Assembly: GCF_019059575.1 (NCBI RefSeq)
Contig: NW_024881700.1
Location: 310,001 to 374,000, forward strand
From: Amphibalanus amphitrite
Lineage: Eukaryota; Arthropoda; Thecostraca; Balanomorpha; Balanidae
DNA length: 64,000 nucleotides
Reading direction: 5' to 3'
In this document: in pieces, positions 1 through 22,200 of the stretch
How positions within the stretch are numbered: position 1 is the stretch's first letter
Layout of the letters: every line of letters starts with the position of its first letter
Program-made: the position numbers and the translations under genes
Notes under the pieces: model-generated
Seen by the model: only the letters and a program-made list of their open reading frames with translations
What the model was told of the DNA's origin: nothing
Databases searched by the model: none

Positions 1-729
1 TTTGCTTATTCGGGCTCCCCTGGGGCGGTAGCGTCGGCAATGGCGTCAATATTGCGGGCTGAATGGCTGGCGTACGACCGAGTATAGACCCCGGTACGAG
101 CCAAGATTCTTGGTACGAGCACGGGCGACCGTTCAGGTCTGCCCGCCCGCCCACTGGCCGGGCTGCGCTGGCAAGCTGCTATCTTTGTACCGCATGAGTT
201 TCCTTCCTGTATGGATAGGTGATATGGTGATAACCTGATTGCGTCGATTTGCTAGTCCAAACAAGTTCACAGTCGTAGCGAAAACAACCTCGCCTTAGCC
301 TCGCCTCATCATATCATGCTTGGATTAACCCGTGGTGTCGTAAGCGAACTGGCTAAGTCAACACAATAGGAGCCGTTTGCATGTCGTCTGTGTTTGGTCA
401 CGATGAAACACGTCTACTTGCCTGTGTCGTAGCTGCCGGAACATAGGTAATACCTCGGTCCCTGTTCATTGCCGAAATACGACTGAATCATTCACCCGAA
501 TCACCTTTTCACTGGTCTACTGTGAAGCCATATCTTAGATCGCATTTGTAAGCTGTGTTTCGTTTAGATCGTGGTGATACTCGCAGTCGCTAATTGCTTC
601 TGGAAAGCTGGTATAACCCGTACACCCACCCCGTATGAACGATCAATACTCATCAATCAGTAATCCGTACAAACTGTATGTCTCGCCCGACCCGTCTGAC
701 CGCTATATCGCCGTCCCGTGTGCCGCCAG
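1..729 (+). other. Intron of the B56 gene (5' part outside window)
   Basis: No coding signal is seen. Position 729 is the last base of a splice acceptor (gtgccgccag), so this stretch is read as the 3' part of an intron whose upstream exon lies left of the window. It is not otherwise repetitive. Confidence 0.6.
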
Positions 730-9936
<9,207 letters not shown>

Positions 9937-11997
9937 GTCGCCACGCTGCCGCTGCCGCTGCTGTCGCCGCCGCCCGCAGTCCGCGTCTCTCCCCGCTCGC
10001 CTCCTATGTGTGCCCTGCGGCCGCCGGCCGTCCCTGCCGGGCTGCCAGCGCGCCGGGCCCGCCGCCAGTCATGTAGGACTAGCCGCCGGTGCTGCTGTTG
10101 GACGCCCCATAATGTGCGCGCGCGTGCCTGTGTGGGAGGGAGAGTGTGGTCTACACGTGCGAGCGAACTGGCGAGGCGCGCACCGCTCGGCGGCCGCCCC
10201 TCACGCCCTCCGCCCGGCTGTCCGTGGCGCACACACATTCCTCGCGGCAGTGGACCGGAGCGGTCGACACTGGCGCCAATACGCTTCCCGGACGCGCGGC
10301 GCGGCGCCTTCGGCCCCTCTGTGTGCACGTGTGGGTGACGCACGTAAGCCTGTGTCCTGCGTGCACCCGCGGGAGATAGAATGTGAGGATGGCGGTGGCG
10401 GAGCCGCCCCAGGGGCGTCTGCCGTGCTCCACTGCCGCGCGCCGGACGAACAAAGTCGCGCGCGACCCGCCCCCGACGGAAACAAATCAATTAACTGCGC
10501 CGCCGCCTTTGACGCCGGAGCTGCCGCGGCCGGGTATTTTATCATCTGTTGTCGAGTGTCAATGGAGTATGTTTTAGAGGGCAGCTTTGCTGGACTGGTG
10601 TAACTATGCGGACATTTTTGTGCAATAGGTGGCAAAAATGTGGTGCCGAGTTTACACGACCTCGCGGCCCCGCGTTCGTTTTTAAAACGTGACAGTATTG
10701 TTGGCTGAGTGTTTCGCGAAAGCTCGATGTCGTTGCGTCGGCCGCCGGTCAGCGTGAAGATCTTATTCGTAGTTAGCTGTAACGCCTGAGTTACCAGCTA
10801 GTTGAGTTTTAACAAGCTATATTTCTGATTTGTGCATAATTTTCTGTTGCCGCCCGAGATGCTGTAGTATCTTTAAATTGCGTTGCTTAACTGTATGTCG
10901 GTGTGTGTTCACACTGTTGAAATGTGCTTGTTGAATGGTGGGGTGAATACCAACTGATGGACACGGGAACCAACTGTAGCTGACGGGTCTCGAGATCTGG
11001 GCCTTCTGAGGCGTATACACACAGGGCTGCTTCGGAAAGGTGATGCATAGTGCAGACACAGCTATACTGCCTCGCGGTACGCGAAAAGATGATGCATTGC
11101 GGAATCGCTACAAACTTGATGTGACTGAGTACTGCCACCAGGGCCCAAGACCAATCGGTACGGGCGTCGCCAGTGCCAATGCTGAGGCAAGGCTGGTTAC
11201 GAGGCATTAACACACAATCTCACTAGTCAAAGGCGGTTGCAGGACTCTGTTTTAGGGTAGTGACACTGACCGTATATTTATATTTCATCGTGGGGTGAAC
11301 AGACGGTCGCCAGCGCTTGAGAGTGACTGTTCACCAATGACCAAAAGGTGACGCTGATCAGGCCGATTTCAGCTTCGCATCGCCCTACCTACCCGTGTCT
11401 TTGGTGATCCTGAAGCTCACATACCCAGGAGTGACATGTATTTTAGTGGTCCGATGCTCCCTTCTACAGTGCAGCGGCAGCAGCTGCCTGAAGTTGTTTA
11501 CCGCACTCCCGTCTCCTACAGACCCTCTCGACTGACATCTATTCAGGGACAGACGGAGTCTCCAATGCAACTCCACGGCATCCTCCCGGTGCCGTCTGGC
11601 CTGTCCGAGTCAGAAAAGCCACGAGACGACGACAGTGAAGAGTTCCCAGAAACAAAACTGCTTCTCTAAACTTAACCCAACCGACCGACAAACGAAAACA
11701 CACGGCGGGAATTTTGTAATTTTTATTCGAACTCGTAAATGGAATTAAACGGAACAAAGCGCCTCTAGGAGAACAACGGGATTACATACGAACGTAACAG
11801 TAACTTGTTAACATTTGCCGAAACACACCAGTCCAAACATAAAATAAGACGAATAACGTGTCTAAAACACCGGTTAACTCACTAACACAGCACACGCATT
11901 GCCTCCTGACTTAAAATACAAGCTCTAATTAGGCATAGTTTGTTGGTAAAAACGGTGTAACTGAATTTGTACTCTCTTGCCTGAAACTGAAAATAAA
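9937..11997 (+). other. Probable 3' UTR of the B56 gene
   Basis: The stop codon at 9934-9936 is followed by a GC-rich block (about 9940-10600), then AT-richer DNA. AATAAA signals on the + strand occur at 11992-11997 and 12011-12016, so the transcript may extend about 2 kb past the stop. Open frames in the GC-rich block are chance frames on both strands. The exact end is inferred. Confidence 0.45.
11722..11727 (-). terminator. Candidate polyadenylation signal, brat-like transcript
   Basis: TTTATT on the + strand reads AATAAA on the - strand, about 2.5 kb past the brat-like stop codon. If used, the 3' UTR would overlap that of the convergent B56 gene. Confidence 0.35.
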
Positions 11998-12016
11998 ATC
12001 AATCATGTATAATAAA
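11992..12016 (+). terminator. Candidate polyadenylation signals, B56 transcript
   Basis: Two AATAAA hexamers, 11992-11997 and 12011-12016, lie in AT-rich DNA downstream of the B56 stop. Use of either is inferred. Confidence 0.4.
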
Positions 12017-14234
12017 ATGCTAAAGCTACTAGCAAACATTACCTGAATGTGGAAATCACCAAGAGAAAGAGAGAAGAGTGCACAATATCATTGCAATAAG
12101 AAGGGCACGGGCCGGCCGCCACTGCGCGACCGGCCCGTCTCGGCTACGCACACTCACTCGCACGAGCGCCCGCAGGCACACACACGCACACGCACAGTGC
12201 AGAGACGGTGCGCGCGGCGCGCCGTGTCTGCGCCGCCTACCCTGCTGCGTCCCGGCCGCGCCCGCCCGCCCGCCTGCCTTATGGAAACGAGCCTGTGATA
12301 TGTTTCAAAAGGGCACATAAGCGTTTCGGCGACAGGAGACACCTGCTTCTACAAGGCGTGCTGCGCGCGGTCTGCCGCGCCTCCCGCCGGGCGACTAGTC
12401 GGCTCACTCGCACACCAAAACACGGACAATTGCACGCGCGCGGGCGCGCTCACACCAAGAGATGAGATTAACGATTACACATGGGCGCAGCGGCGGGCGG
12501 CGGCGGCCGCCGGGCGGAGCGGCGCTCTGGAAGACTGGCACGGCGGCGGCGGCCGGACGGCCCGCCTCGCCGTCCGGCCGCCCCCGCCGCCGCCCGCGTC
12601 GCCGCCGCCGCCAGCCTGGATGGAATGGTTGACGTTGCCAGTTCACTGGAGACACTCGGTTGCGGCCAGGGCGCAGACCGGGGGCAACACCGCCCCCGGC
12701 CAAAAGAGCTACAAAAATTTAACTAGCCCAGATTGCCGGCTCGCTTGCGTCGAGCCAACCACGCGCCGCAGCTCAACATCGATAAACCGGACACTCGCAA
12801 AATCGTATAAATACATACGGCGATTTTACCAGCTGGCCCGACGCGAATATTTTAGACATATAATACAGCAATGTTTGCACAAAATGCACCAAACAAGTTT
12901 GTATAACGATCATCACTGGACCCCTACCCATGCTAATACGAACGCTTCATAAACGGTAAACTGCCATCGCTATACAATGTTGCTAATGATCGAGAAAAAG
13001 GAAGCGGACAGTAAAATTAGATAGAATGCGGGAAGATCTACTGGCTAAGGCTAAACGGTTGCCAATAACTTGTATATCTGTAAACGAAAAGAAAACAGGA
13101 CCGACTAATCGGTAACAAACACTAATTAAGGACGCTCTTATCACGTGGTTTGATTATAGGTCACCAGACAGCTATGTATAGGGTGCGCGCGGCGCCATCG
13201 GTCGGCCCGCGGGGGGCCGTGAGTACCGTAGGTCGCCATCGCCCACGCTAAATGCGGGTCGGCCAGCCCGTCCTTGGGCCGGCGGCGCGCTAAGTAGAAA
13301 GCAGCAGGGTTACCGGCAGACACGCGCTAGGAACGATGTGGCTCGGGGCGCGCCACCGCCGCAGCCGCTGCCACGGCACGCGTGACTATCGAAGACTAGG
13401 TAACATTATCATTCGTCTGCGCGCGCGGGCACACCCGCCACACCAGTGAAAGAAATCGGTCATCTTTGGTCAGTGCCGGCCGCGGGACAGGTCTCCGCGC
13501 GGCCGCCGGTCGCCGGCCGGCGTCCCACTCACGCACGCTTCACTAACCTAGGGGCGGCGCGCGAACGCACCAACGAACTGCGGAGGCGCCGCTGCACGCC
13601 TCCGGTCACTCACGCACTCGCGACGAACCCAGAACCCGACTGAGCACACACGCTCTCACACACGCACTCGTTGACGCGCGCGCACTGTCCGTGCGTGTGT
13701 CTGTTCACGCGCGTCGGATCGCGTCTGTCGGCAGCCGCGTGTAGACACGGCCGGCTCCGTCCCCGCGCTCGGAGACGGGCGTGGCACAAACATCACATTT
13801 CTTCGAAGAGATCCTTGGTACAGGGCCGGCCGCCGGGGCGCGGGCGGTCAGGGACGGGGTACGCTGCTGCTGCAGTCTACGGGGGACGACACAGTGGGCT
13901 GAGTATTAGACGAGCGTGGCCCACGGCGGCGGGCGGCGCGCGCGGCGCGAAAACACGCCCGACGCCGCCCAGCCGCCGGCTCCGACCCTGTTCACGCGCA
14001 GGCGCGGCAAAAAACCGGGCAAAAACGCTAACAAACAACAAGGCATCTGACATCGGTGGATGCAAAAATACTGCGGACGCGCGGAAAGCCAGACAATTGA
14101 GCAACCGATTTATGCCAGTCCCTGTCAGTGGCGGTGTGGGATTGAGGCGCGCTGGCTGGCGGCCCGGCCGGCCGGCGGGGCCCGGGAGGGGCCGGGCGGC
14201 CCGCCGGCCAGCGCTGCCGCCGCCGTCACGGCGT
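12017..14234 (-). other. Intergenic / brat-like 3' UTR, with CpG-rich blocks
   Basis: No protein-coding gene is supported. Two blocks (about 12100-12680 and 13150-14230) are very GC- and CpG-rich, separated by AT-richer DNA (12700-13140). Open frames here are low-complexity Ala/Arg/Pro and occur on both strands. The part next to 14234 is probably brat-like 3' UTR. Confidence 0.5.
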
Positions 14235-16289
14235 CTAGGCGATGTACAGGGTGTTCAGCACCAGCACGTGGTGGTTGTTCTTGGCGATGGTGATAATGTA
14301 GCCCTCGTGGGTGAGTTTGAGGCCGCAGCAGCGCGATACCTGGCGAAAGGACGGGGGTCAGCCAGATCCTAGCAGCTATCCATCGAGCCTTCACTCACCC
14401 CTCATCACTAACTCTCTCCTACACTCACACTAGGCAACGGCCCCGAGGCCGCGCCGCGCCACGGCCACTCACCTTGACGTGCGGACACTCAAACTCTGAG
14501 AGGAGCTGTCCGTTGCGGCTGAACACAGCCACGTGGAACTTGTTGCCGTGCGAGTCGCCGATGAGCACGTCGCCGGCGTCGGAGACGTCGATGCCGTTGG
14601 GGAAGTTGGTGATGGTCTCGGAGCCCAGTCGGCGCACGAACTGGCCCTCCGAGTCGAACACCACCACGCAGTGGTTCTTGAAGTCGCAGATGTAGTACTC
14701 GTTACCTGTCCGGAAGATAACAACACGCTTTATCAGCACGAACAGACATGTCAGTTCCCACCACGTATGAGACACGCTACACATGAGACACAGAAGCAGT
14801 GCAGACATGACACAAAAGTTTAGGAATGTTCAGTTCGTTGATCAGTTACGCCGTCTATGACTCACCGCTGACAGCGATGTCGGACGGCTCGCGCATGTAG
14901 TTGCTGCAGTCAAACCACTTGATCAGGCTGCCGCTCTCGGCGATTACGAACACGGTCGGCGTGACGCTGTCCACCACCACGATGTGGCCAGCGTTGGAGA
15001 TGGCCAGGCCGGCCACTATGTCGATGCAGCTGTGGAGACGGATGCATGATTAGTATGAGATGGCAAATACACTGGATCGAACGAAGATACAGCATTTGAG
15101 CTTGGTAAACGGATACAGGCACAAACACAATCACATTACGGAGACCACTGGCGAGGTCGCCTCAGGACAACATTATAAGACGTGCGGCGAGAGAATAAGA
15201 CTCAGAATCAGAATCAGACAACACAGGACCAGCAGACGAACTGCCCCAGACGAGACGTCGAGTCACTCCTCGAACCGGCTTAGTCCCGCGCCTCACACTC
15301 ACCGAATGGAGATCTTTCTGACGAAGTAGCCGTTGCGGTTGAAGATCTGCATGCGCGACCGCTCACTGCCGCGGTCACAGACGACAAACTTTCCCGACGA
15401 CCTGATGACGGCCACTTTGCGCGGGTACCACAGCTGGCCCTCGTCCTTCCCCGGCGAGCCGAACATGTACTTGAACTCGCCCGTCTTGTCAAACATCTGT
15501 CAGATGGAACAGAGGGAAAGGAAGAGTCAACGAACGCTCGTACCAATTTGCCAGAGAGCACAAATAAATTGTACTTTTGATAAGATAAGTTGAAATTAGC
15601 TTAGTGTGAAAATAACGCATGCCGGTCCCGTAGCTCAGTCGGTAGAGCGTTGGGCTCCGCGTAGTGAGAGCACGCGTTCCCGGTTACAACAGTCCGGGTT
15701 CGAGGCGCGACGGGCGCTTGACGTTTATGGGCCTCCTGACAGGTATGATTGCGGTTGGTGGCAGGCCGTAGCCAGGAGAAGTCAGTGAGGGGACCGGCCG
15801 TGCGCGGCTATGTGCGCACGTTAAACTTTGGACTCTAAATTCTGCCATAGCACCGGAATTGCGTCATCGGAGGGTAGAGGGCAGGGTCAACGCAACAAGC
15901 TTCGCTTAGCGGGGGCTCTGTCCTTGTGAATCCTTCCGATCAATAAGTTCGGACTAAATTTATCTTTAAAAAACGTAAATGTAAAATGTGGTCCAAACTA
16001 CCCGTACATTATTCCTGACCAGCGTGAGTTCTAGCTGTGCTCGAGTCACGGTACGTGCCGAGGCCGCCAGCAACTCTGATTCTCACCTGGATACGGTGGT
16101 TGTTGGTGTCGGCCACGATAATCTCCTCATCAGTGCCCAGGCAGAAGCCGTGAGGCGAGTTGAACTGGCCCTTCAGCTGGCCCAGCTGCCCGAATTTGGC
16201 GCGGATCTGCATACTGCTGACGGCCGAGCCGCAGCCGGCGCCGCGGCGCGGCGTCGGAGACACGGTGCCGCTGCCGCCGCCGCCGCCCA
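14235..16289 (-). other. NHL beta-propeller coding exons of the brat-like gene
   Basis: Five exons (16087-16289, 15303-15496, 14866-15029, 14473-14705, 14235-14339) encode the NHL domain. Repeat cores visible are [71 protein letters not shown] and [20 protein letters not shown]. In this family the propeller is the RNA-binding surface. Confidence 0.9.
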
Positions 16290-19200
16290 CTGCAGGCAAA
16301 GGGGAGGAGGCGCGGTCGCATAGGGCATCACAGCAGGAAGGGAGCGGTCGCATAAAGGTATTACAGCAGCACGTTACACATCCCAGCGAAACGCAGGACG
16401 CAAGAGTAGCACTGGGGTTACATACTCGTACATACAAATAGACTAGAGGGTACACGGGAGCGCAGCCGATCAGCTGGGGACATGGCGACGTGCACATAAT
16501 GCGAGAGTGTCAATGAGCCAACAAACGAAGATATACTGCAGAGCAGCTGCACAGGAGCGCGAACACTGACCTGGCGGCATGGCGAAGCCGTTGTGGCCGA
16601 GCAGCGGACTGGCGGCGCCCAGTAGAGGGCTGGCTGGTCCAGACGGAGATATACCGCGCAGGGACTGCAGACCCGAGCGGCCCATCATACCGTCACCTGC
16701 AGACACACCCACTCATACGCGTCAGAAGGGTGATCACATACCCATTATTACACATTACACGGTTGTGTGGTCTGTTACATGCACAGAGTTGTCCGGTCAT
16801 GCATTCAAACAACATATTGTTGATCCATTCATGCATGGATGTATTGATAACTGATATCATTTTGCTATAAATCAGACATTGAAAAGATCGCGACACCACC
16901 CGATTTCACGGTTGAAGGCCAGATCACAGCCACACCTCAGACTGAGCGGTCCCAAAATCAACAGTCAACCGTCACACCCTGTCCTTTGGCCCTTGACCGC
17001 CACTCGCCCTCGAGAGCTCACCTGCGGCTGCGGCCATCATGGGCGAGATGGCGGCCGGCGGCGGCTGCGGCGGCGGCGCGTGGCCGCGACCGCTGAGAAA
17101 GCCGTCAATCAGGTCCCCACCGCCGCTGCCGCCCGTGCTGCCCAGCCGCGCCAGAGCCTTGATGTTCTGCAGCGCCATCTGAGAGCCCGAGTTGAGGAAG
17201 TCCAGCGGCAGGCTGGGAGACATGTCACTGCCGTACGACGGCTCGTGGAAGCTCTGAGACCTGTGCGCAGACGAGGTGATATACTGGGTCATTAGGCAGA
17301 CGCACACTTACTAGGGGACATGTTGAGATTGATCACGATAGAAACACATCTGCCAGGGGAAGGTAGAGCCAAATCGATAGGAGTAGACAGTAACGTACGG
17401 TGATCAGAAAACAAAAGGTTGAGAACAAGTACCTCCAAGTTCAAAACTATAGTTTGAGCCAGCAGCTTAATTTATTACCATGAGAGGTCTTTTACAGCTA
17501 ACAGCCGGATCTGAAAACGGCCCGTACCTCTCGTAGAGCTGAGCGGCGGCGGCGGCCGCTGCGGCGGCGGTGGCGGCGCGGTCGGCCGAGGAGGGCGGCG
17601 GCTGCGGCAGCCGGAACCCTCCGTCCGCCAGCGCCGACAGCATGGGCGGCTGGCCCGGGTGCGGCGGCGGCGACGGGCCCAGCGCCAGCGGGCCGCCGTT
17701 GTGGCCGCCCGACAGGCTGCTCAGGCTGCTGCCGATGCCGCTGCTGCTGCCCAGACCGTTGATGGGCGACGGCAGACTGGGTGACGAGAGGGAGTTATAC
17801 CTGCCGCCGTGCACCGTAAACATACACATCAGACAGGATCGAGATGCTACGGGATGGTGGTGAGGTGGGGCGCACAGTGAGCAGATACTGGTGGTGTTTG
17901 ACATGACGACTCACCCGTGTCACATAACAATTCAAGGGACGAAAGCACATCACAAAATTGGTCACATAGATCATGGTCACTATAAACTCAGCTGATGTGG
18001 CTAAGCTGTGCACTGTGCAAAATGTGTCACACTGCAATATAATTCTACCTAGTCTATTACCACATCCCATTACCATCATTCTCCCCAAAGCCTGTGTCAC
18101 GTTTACCCGACTAACACCCCCGTACATACATCTCACTCGGTACTGTCCCAAACATCCCATTTTGTGCACATCGACCGGCCTTACCCGGCGCTGAAGGGCG
18201 GCATGTCGGCCTCCACGGGCGAGATGGTGGTGTTTTGTCGCGAGTAAGGCCGTGCCGCCGGCGGCAGCGGTCCGCTCTGAACACGCCCCTCCGGCGGGGA
18301 GCGGGTGAGGGCCGGCTGCTGGCGGGACACGGCCGCTGCCGCGCCCACCGGCGGCTGCGGCACGGCGGCGACCGGAGCCGGCGGCGGCGGCGGCGGCGGC
18401 GGGGCGTCCTCCAGGAAGTGGCCCATCATGGCCTGTCCGGTCAGACAGACAGATGGGTCAGACGGGACCGGCGGCAGCGGACAACGGGGGCGGTGACACA
18501 AACGACGGATGGCCGCGGTCCGGTCCAGTTCAGTGCTGGACGGTATGAAACTGCCTCAGAAACGCCGACTATAGTTACGAAAAAAAGTATTATTTGTCTT
18601 ACACAACAGCGAAACTGTCAACATACACCTCAAGCAGTGACAGTAAGAAATGCAGGCATGACGACGTGATCCCTACTGTCCAACAAAACAAGCCAACTAA
18701 ACATTCGTGTTTAGCGATAGGAAGACTTTCTATGCAACCGTCCACCATCCACTCCACAAAAATTCACTCCACTCAACTGACCTTGACGGTGGCATCCACC
18801 GAGTCGGGCTGACAGACGAAGGTCAGGTCGAGGTCGCGAGGCAGCTGGGTCACCTGGGTGGACTCTCGCATCCTCTCCACCAGCACCGGCTTCAGTGAGA
18901 GCAGCTCGGCGCTGTTGGCGAACTCCACCAGACGGTCGGCCAGCCTGCGACGGCGGGACATAGGTCGGTCAGAACATGGTCACAGCGACTGACCGATTGG
19001 GAAACGGCTACGGATGGCTTTTACTAGCTCAGTGTCGTGTTTTTAAAACGTTCACGGCTATGCCTCTTGTGCAGTATCCCAAAATTGTGTTTGGGCTTGG
19101 GTGTCAGAGGGGAAGTTCCTCTCCAAAAATGGGGATAAGAGTGGAAAATTGCCAGTCAGATAAGGCCCAAAAAGAGTGAAAAGGGATCAATGGCATAAAT

Positions 19201-22200
19201 TTATGTACAAGTGTGGTAAAATGTAAGATGTAAAAAGAGCATCCATGCAAATGTCTTTTGCTGGTAAAATTGGGAGTGGAAAATTGTTCTTGAAAATTAG
19301 AGATGAAAGTGAAAAATGATTTTATTTGGATGTAGTTTCCCACCCAAATCACCACATTTGGGACACTGCTCTTATGTTGTTCAACGAATCATTTAAGACA
19401 CATCGTCTGAATGCATCAGCCAAGTCTGCAGATTTACACCACGCCGCCGTAGTATTCCGGATGGCCACACGATCCAGCGCACACCCAATCCTCCCGGTTC
19501 GTATTCCTCACCTGAGCGCCTGCTCGAGACGCGCCTTGTCCGTGTGGCAGCGCTCGCCCACGTCCCAGACGAGGTCGCGTTTCTGCCTGTGCAGCTGGTC
19601 GCAGCGCTGCCTCAGCCGCTGATGGTGCTCGGTGACGGCACGTTGCACCGCCTCGAACTGCTGCTCGATCTGGCGACAGCAGCGCTCGTGCGCCGCCTGC
19701 AGCTGCTCCAGCGCCGACTGCACGCCGTTACCCGTGCTGTCCATCTGTTTCCTCTGTGCGGAGGGGATGAACAGGGGTCAGACCGGGCCGGCGCCGCAAT
19801 ACCAGCGGTTCAATACGCTAAGCATGAGGTACACAGCTGAGGGCGAGGCGGCAGCCCACCAGTACGCTAGTGACAGTGGAGGATTGCTGTCAGAATGGAA
19901 AACAGATTGGAGGCACTGAAAAAGGAAGAAATAGATAAAAAGACAGAAAAAGAGGGAGGGAGAGGATGAGGGAGAGAGAATGGGAGAATGAAGAATGACA
20001 GATGAGAGAAAAAGGAGAGACAGGACAGCAGCATTACACAATGTCAGGACTCATGAGTGTCGTAATATCACATCACATCAGTCTGCGCCCCGTGCAGCGC
20101 TCGATAGCCAGCCCAGCTCCCGGTGCCGCCCCAGTGACCACTCCCAGTCCGCCCGGCTGCCCACCTTGGCCTTGGCGTCGTCGATGGCCGTGAGGAAGTC
20201 GCCCCACTCGGTGCGCTCCACGTCACAGATGCGTTTGAGCAGGTGCTCTGGTGGCGGATGGGCGCCGCCCACCGCCTGACACTGCTCGCACGCCGGCTCC
20301 TGTGGCACAGAGGATTGTACGGGAGACGTCAGAGACGGGATTCACACACCAGCATTGCGCACTGCCTGGAGGACGATACATTGGTTAGCAGCTTACCAGC
20401 TGACTTAGCAGTTTGCGCTCACGGCAGCTCACTGCAGTGTGTACTGTCCGGACCATTGCAGCCATTACCACGTGGTAATGTCTGTAAGTGTATAGTGTGC
20501 AAGTCCGGTGAGGTGGCGAAGAATGGGAAAAATTCGCTGGCCATACGACTACTCGTCTACGGTATCTTTTTGCGCACCCTTCGTAGCAAACCTACGTGTT
20601 ATAATTTACCAAATTCATAAGGTCATGCATGATGAGAGAAGTTCGCGAGAAAAAAAACGTGGAAAGTGGCATCCCTCTCCAGCCTACGATGTTTCATGAC
20701 TTTCTTTACCGTTGTCAGAAAACATAATTTGTCCTGGCTAATAAAAACAGCCGCTGAGTATTTCACGACAGAGAGACAATAGGCCTGGTATTACCAGCGC
20801 TGACCTTCATACCATGAGAACTGAGCCAGCCGCTGCCGCTGATAATCCACTGCGTCGAGCGTTTTTGTCATCCGGTACAGACACACACACTGTGTGCCAT
20901 CAAAGTTCAGGACGGCGGCGTCTGTATAATGACCTTTTTCAAACCCACGAATGAAAGACTCAGACCTTACACGAATATGCACATTGTATACGCTACCAAG
21001 CAATTTAATGGAATGTACAGCCCTCAGCAGACTGCGTGGTAGGTATTCTTTTTTCGACAAAACCGGTAATAACTCAGAGGCTATGCTATCAGTCGGTCAG
21101 AACTCACTGCAAATAGATGCGCCATGCTCCACTCCTTCGATTAGGTGTATCACTAAACAAAGCATACGCCTTGTGTGGCAACAAAATGCAAAAGTTTGTT
21201 TTGGGGGCAAATATAAACTTTTGGATTTTGTTGTCGAACTAGAAGGAAAATGAATACGGTGATGATGCCAATCTAAGGTGCGAAGTCTCGCGTGTCTTCC
21301 TGTTACGATTTGCGAATGACCGATAGCATAGTATGCGCATTATTCTCGTTTTAGTCGAAAAAAGAATACCTACCACGCAGTTTGCAGAGGGCTGTACAGT
21401 GTCGGAGTGATGCGAATTATGAGGCGGCTTTCCTCTGAAATAAAAGTACTTTCAGTGGACATTGAGTTATTACGTCAATACCTATGTGGTCAATGCCCTA
21501 TCGCATTCAAATAACGGAACATCCAACACCAGTATAACACTGCAAGACGTAAAACATAAAACCTTGATGCGTAGCTATTATGAATGATGGATAAATGTTA
21601 ACCCAGGGAAGTATGGAACCAGTGATGAAAGACGGTATGCTGGATACAATACCGAATCGCTTAGGACAACAAGAATAGCTCGACGCTCGTTCCCCTTATT
21701 TGCTTCGTAACTGGTTGCTCCCCATTCAGCAACGACAATCACATTACAAAGTACACATTCCGCAAATTCGAAGACCGTTACTTCCCAGCCTTACCTGTAA
21801 TAAGTCGAGTGGATAAATTTGTAATGTCGCCCTGCTGAATTCAGAAGTTCACTATGCAGCTTCGAGCTCCATCTTTGGCTCGAAGTTTATCCAACGATCG
21901 ATGTGAAGCCCGTTACTGAACGATCCACGCACTAACCCAGCAATGTTACGCACACTTGCCAATGCCATCCAGTGCCAAAAAGTGAGGTAGCCAAAGGGTC
22001 CACGCCGAAGTCAACCCAACTAATTGAACACAAAGTTGACTTCAATGACGAGGGTGAACATTATTGGTGTAAATCGCGCGTTACCCCACCGGATGCACCT
22101 TGGGATGCACGCCATCTCGTGACATTAGGAATGTTCACAAAATCCCATTCACGTGACATATTTAATTCGGCGCTCGTGTGGTTTAGATGCATGCATCTGT

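Noticed and set aside
10010..10603. 197-codon frame after the B56 stop
   Set aside because: GC-rich 3' UTR sequence with open frames on both strands; no conserved motif.
13671..14372. 233-codon + strand frame
   Set aside because: Opposite to the last brat-like exon and its 3' UTR; Arg/Ala/Pro composition from GC-rich DNA.
15622..15715. Working tRNA gene
   Set aside because: A and B boxes are present but acceptor and T stems do not pair and the box spacing is long.
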